Assembly (NCBI GenBank): GCA_011947345.1
Contig: JAAVTG010000551.1
Coordinates: forward strand, 1-64,000
DNA: 64,000 bases
Reading direction: 5' to 3'
Source of the DNA: Phytophthora quininea
Lineage: Eukaryota > Oomycota > Peronosporomycetes > Peronosporales > Peronosporaceae
Positions 10,429 through 21,365 of the stretch are shown here, one piece after another; the first letter of the stretch is position 1; every line of letters begins with the position of its first letter. A program made the position numbers and the translations under genes. Below the pieces are notes generated by a model. That model did no database searches, was not told the origin of the DNA, and worked only from the letters and a program-made list of their open reading frames with translations.

Positions 10429-12731
10429 ATGTGCGGCATTGCTTTGATCGTAGCACCTCTAGCTTCTCGCCGCCTTCACGACGGTACTCCGCAACCTGTG
10501 CATCTTCTCCAAGTATTACACAGTCCTGACAATATCCTCTACCAATTGCAGATACCAAATTCCACGACCAACTCCAACGGAAACTGTGCCAACGTGGTCC
10601 CGATCACTTCCAACGACTGGATCGAACGATCGGAGAGGCCGACAATGATCCTTGGGCCGTCTCCATGTGCAGTGCAGTGTTATATCTCCGCGGTGACGAG
10701 TTGGTACCTCAACCGCTGGTGGATTCGTCCAACAATATTTTAAGTTGGAATGGAGAAGTTTTCGGGATGGCAGTTGATACCACAAGCGACGAAGAGCAGG
10801 ACGAGGAGGTTTTACTACGTGGCAGCGATACAATTTATTTATCAGAGAAATTACAAGCAGCAGGGAAATATTAGAAGATGACAGAAGAGCAGCTAAACGA
10901 AGAAGATCCGGTGGTGGAGATCCTGCGTCGAGTAAGAGGACCGTTTGCGGTCTCGTGGCTGCATGCCAAGAGCAACAGATTGTACTTTGCTCACGACCGG
11001 TTTGGCCGTCGCAGTTTGGTGTACAAGTGTGATGGCGATGATGGAGACTTGGTCGCTAAAGCTGAGGAGGATACAGTGGAGTTTGCTCAGAATGATTTAA
11101 AGCAGTTCGTGTTGATGTGCGTGGGGGTAAAAGGTGGCGATGACGAACTGAACTATCAGGAACTGCCAGCATCGGGAGTGTTCGTACTGGATCTGCAAGC
11201 TCGACCATCATATCGCTTGGAGTTCCATCCGTACAAGCCATTAGGGAATTGGTTCCTTCTTTTTGTCGACCATTTCAACGGATCGATTCGGCTGTGACCT
11301 CCCTTTCGTTCCGGATAATATCGAGGACCTGACCGAGTTAATATCTTCTGCGAGGGGCTTTTAGTGGCGCTCAGTAATGCTGTTGGAGTGCGGGTGCGGT
11401 CTATTCCTTCTCGACCCGCGTCAACAGCTCGAGTTGCTGTTCTCTTTTCTGGAGGCTTGGACTCTGTAGTTCTTGCAGCCCTCACGCACTTTCACGTCCC
11501 TGTAGATGAATCTGTGGATTTGTTGACTGTCTGTTTCGATGAGAACTCAAACTTCGCTTCGCCCGATCGCCGTGCTGCTGAGTTGGCGCATGCGGAACTA
11601 TGTGCACTGTATCCAAAGCGCCAGTGGAGACTCGTTCGGATCAATGTTCCTCGGGAAGAACTAGCTACTAAACAACACGAAATTCAAGCGCTGATGGCTC
11701 CGTGCGATTCGCACATGGACTTTAACATCGGAGCAGCCTTTTGGTTCTTGTCACGTGGTCGCGGAGAGCCGAAAGTATATGCCGAAGCAGAAAACTCGAC
11801 GCTGGAAGAGCTGAATGCATTCCTCAAGCCACAACGAGGTGATCTACGGACATTAGAAACGGAAATTGCCTCGATTAACCTGTTTGCAGACCAAGTGTCG
11901 AATGAAGACACGATCTTGTGTCCTGTACATCGTTGTGGTCATAAACGGAAGCCTGGCTGCGTGCTTGGAGTATGCAAGAGCTGCTGCTTCAAAATGCAGC
12001 GGGCAGTTGACAAATTAATGTCTTTCGCTGATAACTCTGGAGCTGAGGTCGTGGATGTGCGTGAACTACAGGGCTACCGAGCCAAGTTGCTAGACATGGG
12101 GGTTCAGTCTGAAGCGCACTTGGATGATTTATTGGATTTATTGTCGAAGAAGCAGCAAGATAAGAGCGAGTCTCCATTCCTGTGTTGTCGAGTTCATCGA
12201 TCAAAAGTCGAACAAGACAAGACAGCAATAACCACAGCAGAAGAACCGACAAGGAAACAAAACTCAGAAGAAGAAATGTACCAGACTTCAGCTCGAGTCG
12301 TGCTTGTAGGCATCGGTGCTGACGAACAGCTAGCTGGGTATGGACGACACCGCACCGCACTCATCAACGGTGGTGAAGTGGCGCTAAGAGCTGAGCTGCA
12401 CAAGGATCTCGGTCGGATCTGGAAACGAAACCTCGGTCGTGACGATCGCTGCATTGCAGCTCATGGACGAGAGGCTCGCTTCCCGTACCTGGACGAACAC
12501 GTCGTGTCAACTATCGCCACTTTCCCTGTCGCCAGTCTCTGCGATGCTGATCTTCCCCGTGGAGTCGGTGACAAACGAGCATTACGTGTGGTGGCGAAAA
12601 CACTTGGGCTACGAAGCTGTGCGGGTCTCGCCAAACGAGCAATTCAATTCGGCTCTAGAATCGCCAAAGTCTCCAACAATGGCAGCAATCGTCAGACCCA
12701 AGGAAACAACAAATTTTCCAGCGTGGAGTGA
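10429..12731 (+). CDS. ASNSD1: Asparagine synthetase domain-containing protein 1-like (ASNSD1), with frame breaks
   Basis: Starts MCGIALIV, where Cys2 would be the N-terminal nucleophile of class II glutamine amidotransferases. A 68-bp intron (10484-10551, GT-AG) joins to 'LCQRGPDHFQ'; then come 'ILSWNGEVFG', 'RRVRGPFAVSWL' and 'YFAHDRFGRRSLVY'. The C-terminal half has the ATP-pyrophosphatase motif 'VLFSGGLDSVVLA' near 11440 and the ASNSD1-type 'GIGADEQLAGYGRHR' and 'NLGRDDRCIAAHGREARFP'. Order and length fit ASNSD1 rather than true asparagine synthetase. A Cys-rich insert (about 11915-12210, 'CPVHRCGHKRKPGC', 'CKSCC') is unusual. Breaks: an in-frame TAG at 10872-10874, an unresolved frame change or intron at 11235-11290, and a one-base loss in GGGG near 11353. 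It may be a live gene with sequencing errors or an early pseudogene. Confidence 0.75.
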
Positions 12732-12883
12732 GAATGCCCTACAGTAGCCTTCAGTCACGACCCGCCAACATAAGAGAATAATAAACTGAACACGTCATGC
12801 GCACCAATAGCAAATTGTTGAATAGTCCTGGGACCAACTATCAAGACTTCGTTGCATCTGGAATCACGTGGCTGGGTGCGCAT

Positions 12884-14155
12884 TTACTCGCGTTGCGTAT
12901 CGGCTGCCACGCTCTCGCAGTGCATACAGCGAATAATATTCACGGTCTTACTTTTCTTGTTTGCGAACAATCGACTCGCTGCGTCCTCAACATCTGCAAA
13001 CGGGCGCTTCTTCCTCTCCTCCACAACTTTACGAGCAGTTGAGTCACCCAAGCCTTCGATCCAGCAGAGTTCCTCGTATGGTACTGTGCTGATATTGGGC
13101 GGCTCCATAAAACTCCGGTACGCACGGCTAGCAAAAGGTCCAAAATATTGGGGAAACTCGTCGATGGAAACGATTCCGCATCCTGGAGGAAGATCAAATT
13201 CGCTGACTTGGCCTGGTGTAATGAGTAAGAACACATCCGACCCATCCACAGCGTTGGCTCGCTCTTCAGCATACTCGACTTCGTTCAACGTGTGTTTGCA
13301 GCAACTTGCACTGAATCACTTCGTTGCACTGGACTTGACCAGATCCAGTCTCCAATTGAACTCTTGTAAATACGTCGCCAACTGAAGCACTTGTGCCGCC
13401 GTTGATGATGACTGTGTCCATATCTGAAACCTTCACATCGCCACGATTTGTGGTGCACACGGAATCACCCGAGATGGTTTTGGTTTCGTAATGGTGTTTT
13501 GCTTCCACTAGGTGCCGTGGCTCTCGCTCTGTGGTTTCATCGTTATGCATGGCACTAAAACGAGCACCATAGTGAAATGTGGATAGGCTGGCGGGCATAT
13601 TGCGGAAGGCAATGGATTTCATTCGACGGTAGAACCCAACGAAATGATCAAATCGCTGCCATACCCAAACCGAACGTGTGAGCTGCTTGTCGAAAGTGTC
13701 TAGGTCGGGGAGTCTCCGCATTAACATCACAAGAAGAATGAAGGGGCATTCCAAGCAGCTTTTACGAGTCCATCGGAACAAACCCAAGCTTTCAAGTGTG
13801 TCCGCTGACAAATTGGTGCCGCCAATGCATAGCATCCTCTCGCTTTCTGTCTCTCCGCAATTGTTCTAGCTACTTTCTTCGCGGACAGCCCCGCATCCGA
13901 GGTTTTAGCTCCTGCATTCAGTAGCATGAATCCATCGATACCAGTATTTCCGTTCTTCACGTCGTTCTCCGTCAGCAGCCACATCGGGTCGTCCTTGTCC
14001 TTCTTCGTCAAGTAGAGTGTCAGCCCATGCGCAGGAAACGTGTAGCCTTTCGTGGTCTTGATCGCCTTTTTCAAATCGTCGACTGTGTCGTTGTTGTTCG
14101 CATTCACTGAGAACACTGTAGTCTCGCCAACAATGGCGCAGAAGATCTTGGCCAT
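12884..14155 (-). pseudogene. Crinkler (CRN) effector gene with internal deletion, C-terminal HhH
   Basis: From the Met at 14155 the protein begins like a CRN N-terminal domain: MAKIFCAIVGE, an acidic DTVDDLKKAI helix and LTLYLTKK, a variant of the LxLFLAK translocation motif. After about 105 codons the frame shifts and sequence jumps to the C-terminal region shared with the second CRN at 47970-49580. The whole middle part of that paralogue, including its HVLVxxP position, is missing. 13835-13266 encodes 'RSVWVWQRFDHFVGFYRR', and 13288-12884 in another frame ends in a ComEA-like helix-hairpin-helix ('ELCWIEGLGDSTARKVVEERKK'-type). CRNs are oomycete host-translocated nuclear effectors. The deletion plus two frame changes indicate a pseudogene. 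Confidence 0.75.
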
Positions 14156-14236
14156 CTTGATCTCTCTGGCAAATTCCAGGTTCTCGAATGAGCTTTTTGC
14201 AGTTCGGACAATTTTTTTGTTGGTCAATCGCATCAA

Positions 14237-14914
14237 ATTGAAGTTATTCGACTCTCAAAATGTACGAATAAGTCTCAGCAACTTCTGGGGCACCGAACGC
14301 TCCAAGCTGAACAACACTTGTCAGCGCAAATTTCATGCTTCAATCACGATGATCAACTCGTCCCTGTTCCATACCTCTGGCAGCGCGTCTTGCCACTATT
14401 CGTGGCACAGGAAATCTTGACGCAGCTGTCATGTGCCCAATCGTCCTGACCAATTTTCAGCGCCAAGCAAAACACCACCACCATATTGCACGTCTTCAGT
14501 CTATTATTTCGGAGCAAAGATCGAGTCGAGTTGAGGATCTCTTCGGTGGGGTTCCCACGCTACCGGTGAAAACGGTAGGCGTGAAGGACGGCGTCCTAGA
14601 GATCCATTGTTGTCCCACACCAAACATTTTTTCCCTATCTTTTGTCCATACAGACCGGATTGTTGTATCTCACCAGCGAGTGGATCATTTGCAGCGAGAG
14701 ATTGACGAACTTTGGAGGGATCGAGAATGGTCATTTCACAAGTTAAAGTGGTAATCTGCGTGGGTGTTACATTATTGCTTACCGCGCGACGTTTTTGCGA
14801 ATTCAACTGTCCATCTAGGAGGAATACAGCTAGAATTATGCAGGTGTTCTGGTCTTGTATAGTAGCTCGATGTTTGCGCTTGCTCTCGCTTCGTGGTCCT
14901 TGGCGGGGTGCGGA
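14237..14914. other. Intergenic
   Basis: About 680 bases. Left part is the upstream region of the CRN gene. Open frames at 14431-14754 (plus) and 14504-14806 (minus) overlap each other and match nothing I know. Confidence 0.3.
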
Positions 14915-15715
14915 CTAGATCCGGTGAAGCAAGTAGCGGCGAACTTTCTGGCGTCGAACCTCGATGGGGTCGTCTTGTTCGATACCGAAATCCGTGTCCA
15001 GGATCACGGCCAGCTCGTGGATCTGCTGGTTGTCCATCGCGGTAATGTCTTCCAGCGTATCTGGGAAGTTGGCAATCGGCTCTCCGACTTGGACATCAGG
15101 GACGGGTAGAGCTGGTTGGCCAAGTAGAATACCAGCACCATTCTGTTCATTGGTACGGACGTACGGGTGTAGGTGGGCGCCCGCGATCCAGCTGGGGTAA
15201 TGACGCGCCACATCCAGGCCTTGGTTGTGCAACTGAGCAGCGATAATGGTCACTTCAAGACGTATATGCTCGGTTTCGGCCATTTCCTCGTCCAGCTCTC
15301 CGTTCACCCGTCTTTCTACAGCTTCCATGTCGAGTCTCAGGCCTTCCACACGATCCGCCAGATGAGTGAATTTGTGCCGCATCTCATCTAGCTGATGAGT
15401 CAGCACTCGTACGACCCGCGTCAAGTAGAGAGGAGCGCCAACACCACGTGCACCTTGGTACGCCACCGAACCGTGCTCAAGTAATAACATGATTTCACGA
15501 ACACTCGCAGCTAACAGCTCATCTTGTGTGACCACGTTTCCTCTCAACCGGGCTGCCTCTCGTCGTCTCCGCTCATCAACAGCTGGACTCGGGGCATCAA
15601 AGTCCATCGGCGTCCCCGCAGCAACTCGAGCTCCAGTCGATCCATCCAGCAATCGTTGTGCGTCCGCGTCAGCTACGACTGGCAAGGGGTCGTAGTCGTA
15701 CACGTACGTGTTCAT
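14915..15715 (-). CDS. Unrecognised oomycete protein, NQQIHEL family, copy 1
   Basis: Intact 266-residue open frame from the Met at 15715. It has an acidic N-terminus, then a helical, probably coiled-coil middle (residues ~95-150, heptad-like 'LDEMRHKFTHLADRVEGLRL' and 'EMAETEHIRLEVTI'), and a conserved C-terminal module. That module carries 'YVRTNEQNGAGI', 'VPDVQVGEPI', 'NQQIHELAVILDTDFGIE' and a basic end 'RRQKVRRYLLHRI'. The same module occurs in the neighbour at 15842-16351, so this is a tandem pair. The final ~40 residues could be two short helices of SAP/LEM-like size with a basic end, which would suit nucleic-acid or protein binding, but this is only inference. No signal peptide or membrane segment. 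Confidence 0.7.
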   Translation of the reverse strand: MNTYVYDYDPLPVVADADAQRLLDGSTGARVAAGTPMDFDAPSPAVDERRRREAARLRGNVVTQDELLAASVREIMLLLEHGSVAYQGARGVGAPLYLTRVVRVLTHQLDEMRHKFTHLADRVEGLRLDMEAVERRVNGELDEEMAETEHIRLEVTIIAAQLHNQGLDVARHYPSWIAGAHLHPYVRTNEQNGAGILLGQPALPVPDVQVGEPIANFPDTLEDITAMDNQQIHELAVILDTDFGIEQDDPIEVRRQKVRRYLLHRI

Positions 15716-15841
15716 CTTGCCGCGATGGTCTCAAAATTCCAACTGGTTGCGATAGCAAACGACTACAGTTTGATGGGCTTTGACTTGTACAACTGACAGC
15801 TGGGTGAAAAAGGTATTCACGCATGAAGACATGTAAAAAGG

Positions 15842-16351
15842 CTAATCACGGTGCTGTAGAAACTCACGCAGTTTCTGGCGACGAATATCCATGTCATCGC
15901 GCCGCTCAATGCCAAAATCCGTGTCCAGGATCACGGCCAGCTCGTGGATCTGCTGGTTGGTCAGCACCTCCACCTCCCGCAAGGTTCGCGGCCATGGTGG
16001 CGACGGAATGGTCTGCCCCACTTGGATCGCGTCGGGGACGGCCGAAGTTCGTCCACGAGGAATCCCTGGACCGTTGGCCGCGTGGGTCCGAACATAAGTC
16101 TCCAATGGGGCGTCCAGAAGCCGTTCTTGCATCCATCGCTGCATGGATCGCTCCCGTCGTGCCGCAGTTATTGGACCAACGCGTCTGTATCCGAAGTATC
16201 TGCGTGCTCTCGCCTGGGCTGAGGCACGCTGAATTCTCTCCATCGTGGCCGAACTCTCGCGTTGCGCCCACAATTGACGTTCACGCCTCATCTCTTCGAA
16301 CATATCGTCCAACCTGTTGAAGGACCTGGTGATCGTCGCCTCCAACTCCAC
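15842..16351 (-). CDS. Unrecognised oomycete protein, NQQIHEL family, copy 2
   Basis: 169-residue open frame from the Met at 16351, tandem to and in the same orientation as copy 1, about 130 bases away. It shares the C-terminal module: 'YVRTHAANGPGI', 'VPDAIQVGQTI', 'NQQIHELAVILDTDFGIE' and 'RRQKLREFLQHRD'. The N-terminal half is a basic helix rich in Arg, Gln and Glu ('RLDDMFEEMRRERQLWAQRE'), different from copy 1. A Ser/Arg-rich frame continues upstream to about 16430 but is closed by a stop, so the first exon may be missing or the gene truncated. Function unknown. Confidence 0.6.
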   Translation of the reverse strand: MELEATITRSFNRLDDMFEEMRRERQLWAQRESSATMERIQRASAQARARRYFGYRRVGPITAARRERSMQRWMQERLLDAPLETYVRTHAANGPGIPRGRTSAVPDAIQVGQTIPSPPWPRTLREVEVLTNQQIHELAVILDTDFGIERRDDMDIRRQKLREFLQHRD

Positions 16352-16792
16352 GACCCAAGGCGGGGAATTTCACGGTCCAGGTCTTGCCACCACAGAGGAG
16401 GAGCGTCGTCGTTCATCCTCGTTTTCGATGGCAGATTTGTTGATGAGAAGAATTCTTGATGATGATCAAACCGTTAGGTTGAAGCGCCCGGTCCCATTGT
16501 GAACAAGTGCACTTGTTACCATTGAAACTCCGCCCCAAGTGTATTATAGTAGGTAAGCGTTCTAACCCACACATCTCGTCTTTCGGAGCGGACGGGTGTG
16601 TAGTTATAGAGTTAAGTGCATGCTCTCATGAAGTTCTCACGTACGTTTGTAAGAGGACGACGATTCACCTCTCTTTGGCTGCGAGGAAGTTCCTCTATAT
16701 GGCTACATTGTGTTTACCACATCAGTCATAACTCCCGCTATAAGAACGTGTCTGATCTCTGTAGCAAACGGCGCCAATCATCCCCCATCACG
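16352..16792. other. Intergenic, divergent upstream region
   Basis: About 440 bases between copy 2 of the NQQIHEL pair (minus) and the M1 peptidase (plus). It should contain the promoters of both. A 59-residue frame is open into the peptidase start from 16616 but looks non-coding. Confidence 0.35.
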
Positions 16793-18813
16793 ATGGCGAG
16801 TCCCGTGCTGCGCTCGCAGTCGTTCGCCAACCTGGACGAGGTGGTGTTCAGCCACTTGCAGTGGACCGTGGCCGTCGACTTTGAGCGGCAGCAGCTCCGC
16901 GGCTTCGCCGAGTACACGTTTACGTATACCGGCACGTCCAAGACGCCCGTATTAACCCTCGACACGAACCATTTAACCGTCGAGAGCGTGACCGTGGACG
17001 GCCAGGAGACCAAGGACTACACCCAGCCGCGAGAGAGCCACCCGATCTTTGGGTCTCCATTGACCGTCCCCATTATCAGTCTGTCCAACACGGTGCGCGT
17101 GACGTACACGACCCAGTCAAGCTCCAGCGGACTGCAGTGGTTAACCCCTCTGCTCACGGCGGGGAAAGAGTACCCCTTTTTGTTCACGCAATGTCAAGCG
17201 ATCCACGCCCGAAGTATACTGCCATGTCCGGATACCCCCGCCGCGAAGTTTACCTACGCAGCTACCGTCACCGTTCCAGATTGGTGCACGGTGCTCATGA
17301 GCGCCATCTCGCATGGCCATATCAAGACCAATGCCCACAATGGTACCATCAAGAGAAGTTTCCGACAAGATGTACCCATTCCGTCTTATTTGCTGGCAAT
17401 TGCCGCTGGCGAGATGGAAAGCGTCGAGTTAAGTCCCCGATCGCGAGTCTGGGCCGAACGTCGCGTGGTGACGCGCGCAGCTCATGAATTTGCCCAAACG
17501 GAAGCTTTCCTGAAAGCTGCGGAAGAAATAACCGGTCAGGAATACCTCTGGAAACGGTACGACCTGGTTTGCTTGCCGTCCAGTTTTCCTTACGGAGGGA
17601 TGGAAAACCCTTGTTTAACTTTGTGACCCCAACGTTACTTGCTGGGGATCGGTCCTTGGCGGATGTAGTAGCGCACGAAATTGCCCATTCCTGGACAGGT
17701 AACTTGGTTACGAATGCCACTTGGAGTGACTTTTGGCTGAATGAAGGCTGGACCGTGTGGCTCGAGCGAAAAATCGTCGCCAAGATCCATAATGACCCGA
17801 AAACGTACGACTTGAAGGCGTCGTTGGGCATGCGTGGGTTAGTTGAAGCGGTGCAGAGCTTCGGCCCGACACATCCGTATACGGCGTTAGTGCCGGATTC
17901 CGAAGGAGTCGATCCGGACGACGTGTTTTCGAGGGTTCCATACGAAAAGGGCTTTAACTTTCTCCACTATCTGTCGACCGTTGTCGGACAGGAAGACTTT
18001 GACGGATTCGCACAGGCGTATATTCAAAAGTTTAAGTTCCAGACGGTCACGTCCGAGGACTTTAAGGTGTTTTTCAAGAAATACTTTGCCGACCGACCAG
18101 AGGCGCTGCGAAATATCGACTGGGACGGATGGTTCTACTTGCCAGGAATGCCTTTAATTGCGAGTAAGTTTGACACGACGATGATCCACCAGGTACGAGC
18201 GTTGGGCGAGAAGATGATGACGACCAAGAACGTCAAGAAGTGGACCAACACGGTCGAACCTCGGACGTTGAGGAAGTGGCCGGCGTCGCTGTGGATTCTG
18301 CTTCTAGACACGCTGCTGCTACTGCAGACAGGAAGCCACGCCAAGCTCTCGCAGACTCATTTGGATGCGATCGACCTGTTCGGTCATCGCCATCTCAGTA
18401 CGACCCACAACTCGGAGCTGCGTTTCCGTTGGTTCACACTAGCGCTTCGTTCAGGTGACTTGCGTGTGCTTGACCGTACGGTAGCGTTTTTGAAAGAGCA
18501 AGGCCGCATGAAGTTTGTGCGTCCCCTTTTCCGAGATCTGTGTGCTACACTAGGTGTGGCTCAAGCTGAAGCCATTTTTGAGGACTGCAAGACGCGCTAC
18601 CACCCGATCGCTGCCAAGATGATCCAGCGCGACATCGACAGTTTGAAAGCGTCCAAGAAGCACGAGAGTCCGATGTATACGAACGACTTTAGTGGCGTGT
18701 TCGCGCAGTGGCTGGGACTGCCTCAGGAGTACTCGAATTACTCGCCATTAGTGGCGGTTGCGCTTGGAGGGTTGACGATCGCGACAGCTGTGGCTCTATC
18801 TAAGCGTCGCTGA
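16793..18813 (+). CDS. Leukotriene-A4-hydrolase-like M1 aminopeptidase with C-terminal tail anchor, copy 1 (one frame break)
   Basis: Start chosen at MASPVLRSQSF, matching the start of copy 2; the upstream 59 codons are not conserved. Read with one missing base restored near 17620-17623, the protein is about 673 residues. The N-terminal beta domain is followed by the M1 motifs: GGMEN (residue ~271) and HEIAHSWTGNLV-(x)-WLNEGW (HExxHx18E zinc site, residues ~296-319). The C-terminal LTA4H-type helical domain includes 'HLSTTHNSELRFRW'. The last ~22 residues (LVAVALGGLTIATAVALSKRR) form a hydrophobic helix ending in basic residues, which suggests a tail anchor; human LTA4H is soluble and lacks this. 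The frame break reads CLTL-stop where copy 2 has CLTFVTPTLLAG, so it is probably an undercalled T. Expected activity: zinc aminopeptidase; epoxide-hydrolase activity unproven. Confidence 0.85.
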
Positions 18814-18949
18814 GCCATAGCCCGGCAGAATGAGGTGCGTGCTACTCCCGGACCGTATCTCGTCGTCTAGTTTATTTTTTTAGTGAATGAACCTTCGGTT
18901 AGTTCGCTAACTGGTGAATTTTGTTGTGATTTCGACTTGGTGAGGAGAT

Positions 18950-20703
18950 TTATTTGTCGTCTGCTGTTGATGGACTCTTTGCGCGTCTCTGTGTCTGGGC
19001 TAGATGTGCTTTTATCAACGACCCTGGGGCTGATTTTGTATGTGGAAGGGTGTCTCGAGGTGTGGCAGCGTCATTAAGAGCAAGTGCGTCGAGCTTGGAT
19101 TCCATTCGTCGAATGGCTTTCCCGAACTCGGACATCATCTCACTGTCGACGAGAGCTGGAGATTGCACCTCGTTACATGTGCACTTGGAGTCGATGCTTC
19201 TAGCTGTGCTCCTGTGACTCTGATTGGAAGGAAAGCTCCCGGTGGCTTGTGTAGCTGCTTCACTCTCAGCAGTTGGTGTCGCCAATTTTGATTTTCGTCG
19301 GCGTGAAGTCGCTTGGGTCATTTCAGGTACCCCAACTGGTAAGAGATCCCCACTAGACCATCGAGACTTTTGAAGCGAACACGTGTGAGATCCGTCACTA
19401 CAGGATCCCCGTTTTGTTTGGCACTTGCTAACACTTGGACGGCCACTTGACTTGTGATGTAAGCGATCATCATGACGCCCAAAAGTGAGAGGAAAATGCT
19501 ATACGCGTCGACTGGCGTGTCGCCTCCTTCACTTCCATTCCCAAGAAGACTTAACACAACTTGAAGCAAGTCTTGTGTGTACAAGGCTGCGATATCGACT
19601 GGCGTACCATCAGACGCAGTTTCGCTCAATGTCTGTGCTTTCATCCTTGGAGAATTCAAGATGCAGCGAAGGATGCAAGCTAGGTAGTGTGCAAGGACAA
19701 GAACTTTCACAAGCAGCTTGATCACCGCGGACAGAAGTGCGTGTTGACCTCCACACCATATTTTACTTGTCGTGGATAGAACACTTTGAATTGCTCGACT
19801 CCAACAGCTTCTTGACAGACGTGGAAGCTCTCGGATCCAAATGAAGCGGAGCACACAACCAGTAACGTATGCACCTTTGTTGGCGAGCACCAATGGACGA
19901 GGGCCTTGCGCAAGAAGTGTGATGCACTCTAACGGGAAGCAACCGAGTAACTTTGGAATAAAGGACCCTTTCACGTAACGCTGCGCGATGTCTGTACGAG
20001 CCCTAAGCAATTCTTGATGTTTGTCGTAAGCGGCAATGTTAAATCCGAGCAGAGTTGCCACCAACAGTACCAGCTCCATTGCCACGTTGATTGCTTGGAA
20101 CGTTGTCGCGTCACTAACAACGAGGTAAACTGGTCCAAACGGAATGTAAACAAGCTGAAAACCGAGAACCACAAGGAGCAAGAACTCTCGCAGATGGTTC
20201 ACAGTTCCGTCGGGATGAATGGGCTCCAACAGATCAGACACATGCCATCGGAAGCGTCGACGGATTTTCTTCATAGATCGAGAAAAAGAGTAGCGAGCGG
20301 AAGATGCAGCGTTGGATCCCCTTCGGTAGCTATCATCACCATGGAGTCCAGCGACCAAGCGCATGGTCAATGGCTTCAAACCTTTTCCATGCTCTGCTTG
20401 CAGTCGTCGCTGTCGGATCTGCTCGTCGAATTCTTCATCGACTATTGCACCTCCGTGTTGATGGAAACCTCGGGAAGCTCGCGGTGTTGGAATGTAAGTG
20501 ATGGATCGGCGAGTAGCTCGTTTGTTTAATTTCACTTCAAGTTTTCTGCCGTCAAGGGAATCCGAGGCTCGTCGAAACTTCAGTTTCGGGATCTGGTTTG
20601 GCGCAAGGGCACTAAGCTGTGGTTGTGGGAGATCCAGACCCGGAACTTGATCGTCTGGTCTGGGAATTACGACGCTTGATGCCAGTGTTGGTCTTTCAGA
20701 CAT
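18950..20703 (-). CDS. Six-transmembrane CNG/EAG-like channel lacking a canonical K+ filter (one frame break)
   Basis: Open frame from 20754 (or Met 20703, MSERPTLAS) to 19318, then continuing in the next frame to 18950 if one A is added to the AAA at 19321-19323; the two frames overlap as ATGA. Total about 584 residues. The N-terminus is a basic cytosolic region. Hydrophobic segments follow in the order of S1-S6: 'HLREFLLLVVLGFQLVYI', 'INVAMELVLLVATLLGFN', a weak S3, a sparse S4 'CVLRFIWIRELPRLSRS', S5 'LLVKVLVLAHYLACIL' (the H-x4-C pattern is CNG-like), and S6 'SIFLSLLGVMMIAYITSQ'. The pore loop 'DLLQVVLSLLGNGSEGG' has no TxGYGD or GFGD. No cyclic-nucleotide-binding domain follows; the tail has a short coiled coil 'EFGKAIRRMESKLDAL'. 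Ion selectivity cannot be predicted. Confidence 0.7.
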
Positions 20704-21019
20704 CCTCGTCGATTTCTTGTGCTCCTGTAGTTCAAGAATGTCAAGAATGGACAAGATGAAACCAGTCCGTCCAAGACTGGGAGTTCGTTGGGCTCTAAAG
20801 TTATACTCAGAGAAACAGGAAGGTGAGTGCCATACTTATCTCTTTTCGTCCTGGTTCAGCTTTATTTGTCCATCACAGGAAGGTGGAGACGGAGAGAATG
20901 AGGAAACTAGGATAAAACATGGATTTGGCCATGACACAACGAGTTGACCGTTGTGAGCAAGGCAGCCGTCTCATCTAATGGCAGAATTCCATCGATATTT
21001 GCCGTCTCATTTTTTTCTA

Positions 21020-21200
21020 CCTGCTTTGTCTTCACCAGCCACGTTGGGCCGTCCCTCTTCTTCTTCGTCAATTAGAGATGAAGCTCGTCTGCATCACATG
21101 TAAAGGTCTCACACTTTAAACATCGACACTGTCGCTGATCTTCAATTCAACGTCCCCCATTTGCCGACGATTGCAACAATCCTCGCTGTCGCCGACGCAA
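21020..21200 (-). pseudogene. Crinkler N-terminal relic (minus)
   Basis: Read on the minus strand, this short stretch matches the CRN N-terminal domain: an 'IVAIVGKWG' start-like segment near 21160, a 'TFTCDADELHL' equivalent, then a stop within the LxLxLxK motif, followed by 'LTKKKRDGPTWLV', parallel to 'LTKKDKDDPMWLL' of the CRN at 14155. Stops and frame changes make it non-functional. No CRN C-terminus follows on this strand. Confidence 0.5.
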
Positions 21201-21365
21201 ATTGTGGTTGTTTGATGGCTTTTCTGACAATTGGTTGACGAAGGCTGGCATTTTAAAACGCATTTCAGAATTTGCTGGTGGTAATGGAGACGTCGGTTAG
21301 AGTGAAGACCACTTACGACACGGTCGGCACGTGAAAGTGTGCGATCAAGAAACGGAAGAGGAGAC

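Noticed and set aside
10872..10874. TAG read as a sense codon (altered genetic code)
   Set aside because: TAG ends other frames here normally, for example the RCC1 part at 50832, so reassignment is not supported.
19318..19321. ATGA overlap as two separate genes (channel plus small downstream gene)
   Set aside because: Translational coupling of this type is not expected in a eukaryotic nuclear genome; adding one A to the AAA run makes a single frame with a plausible cytosolic tail.
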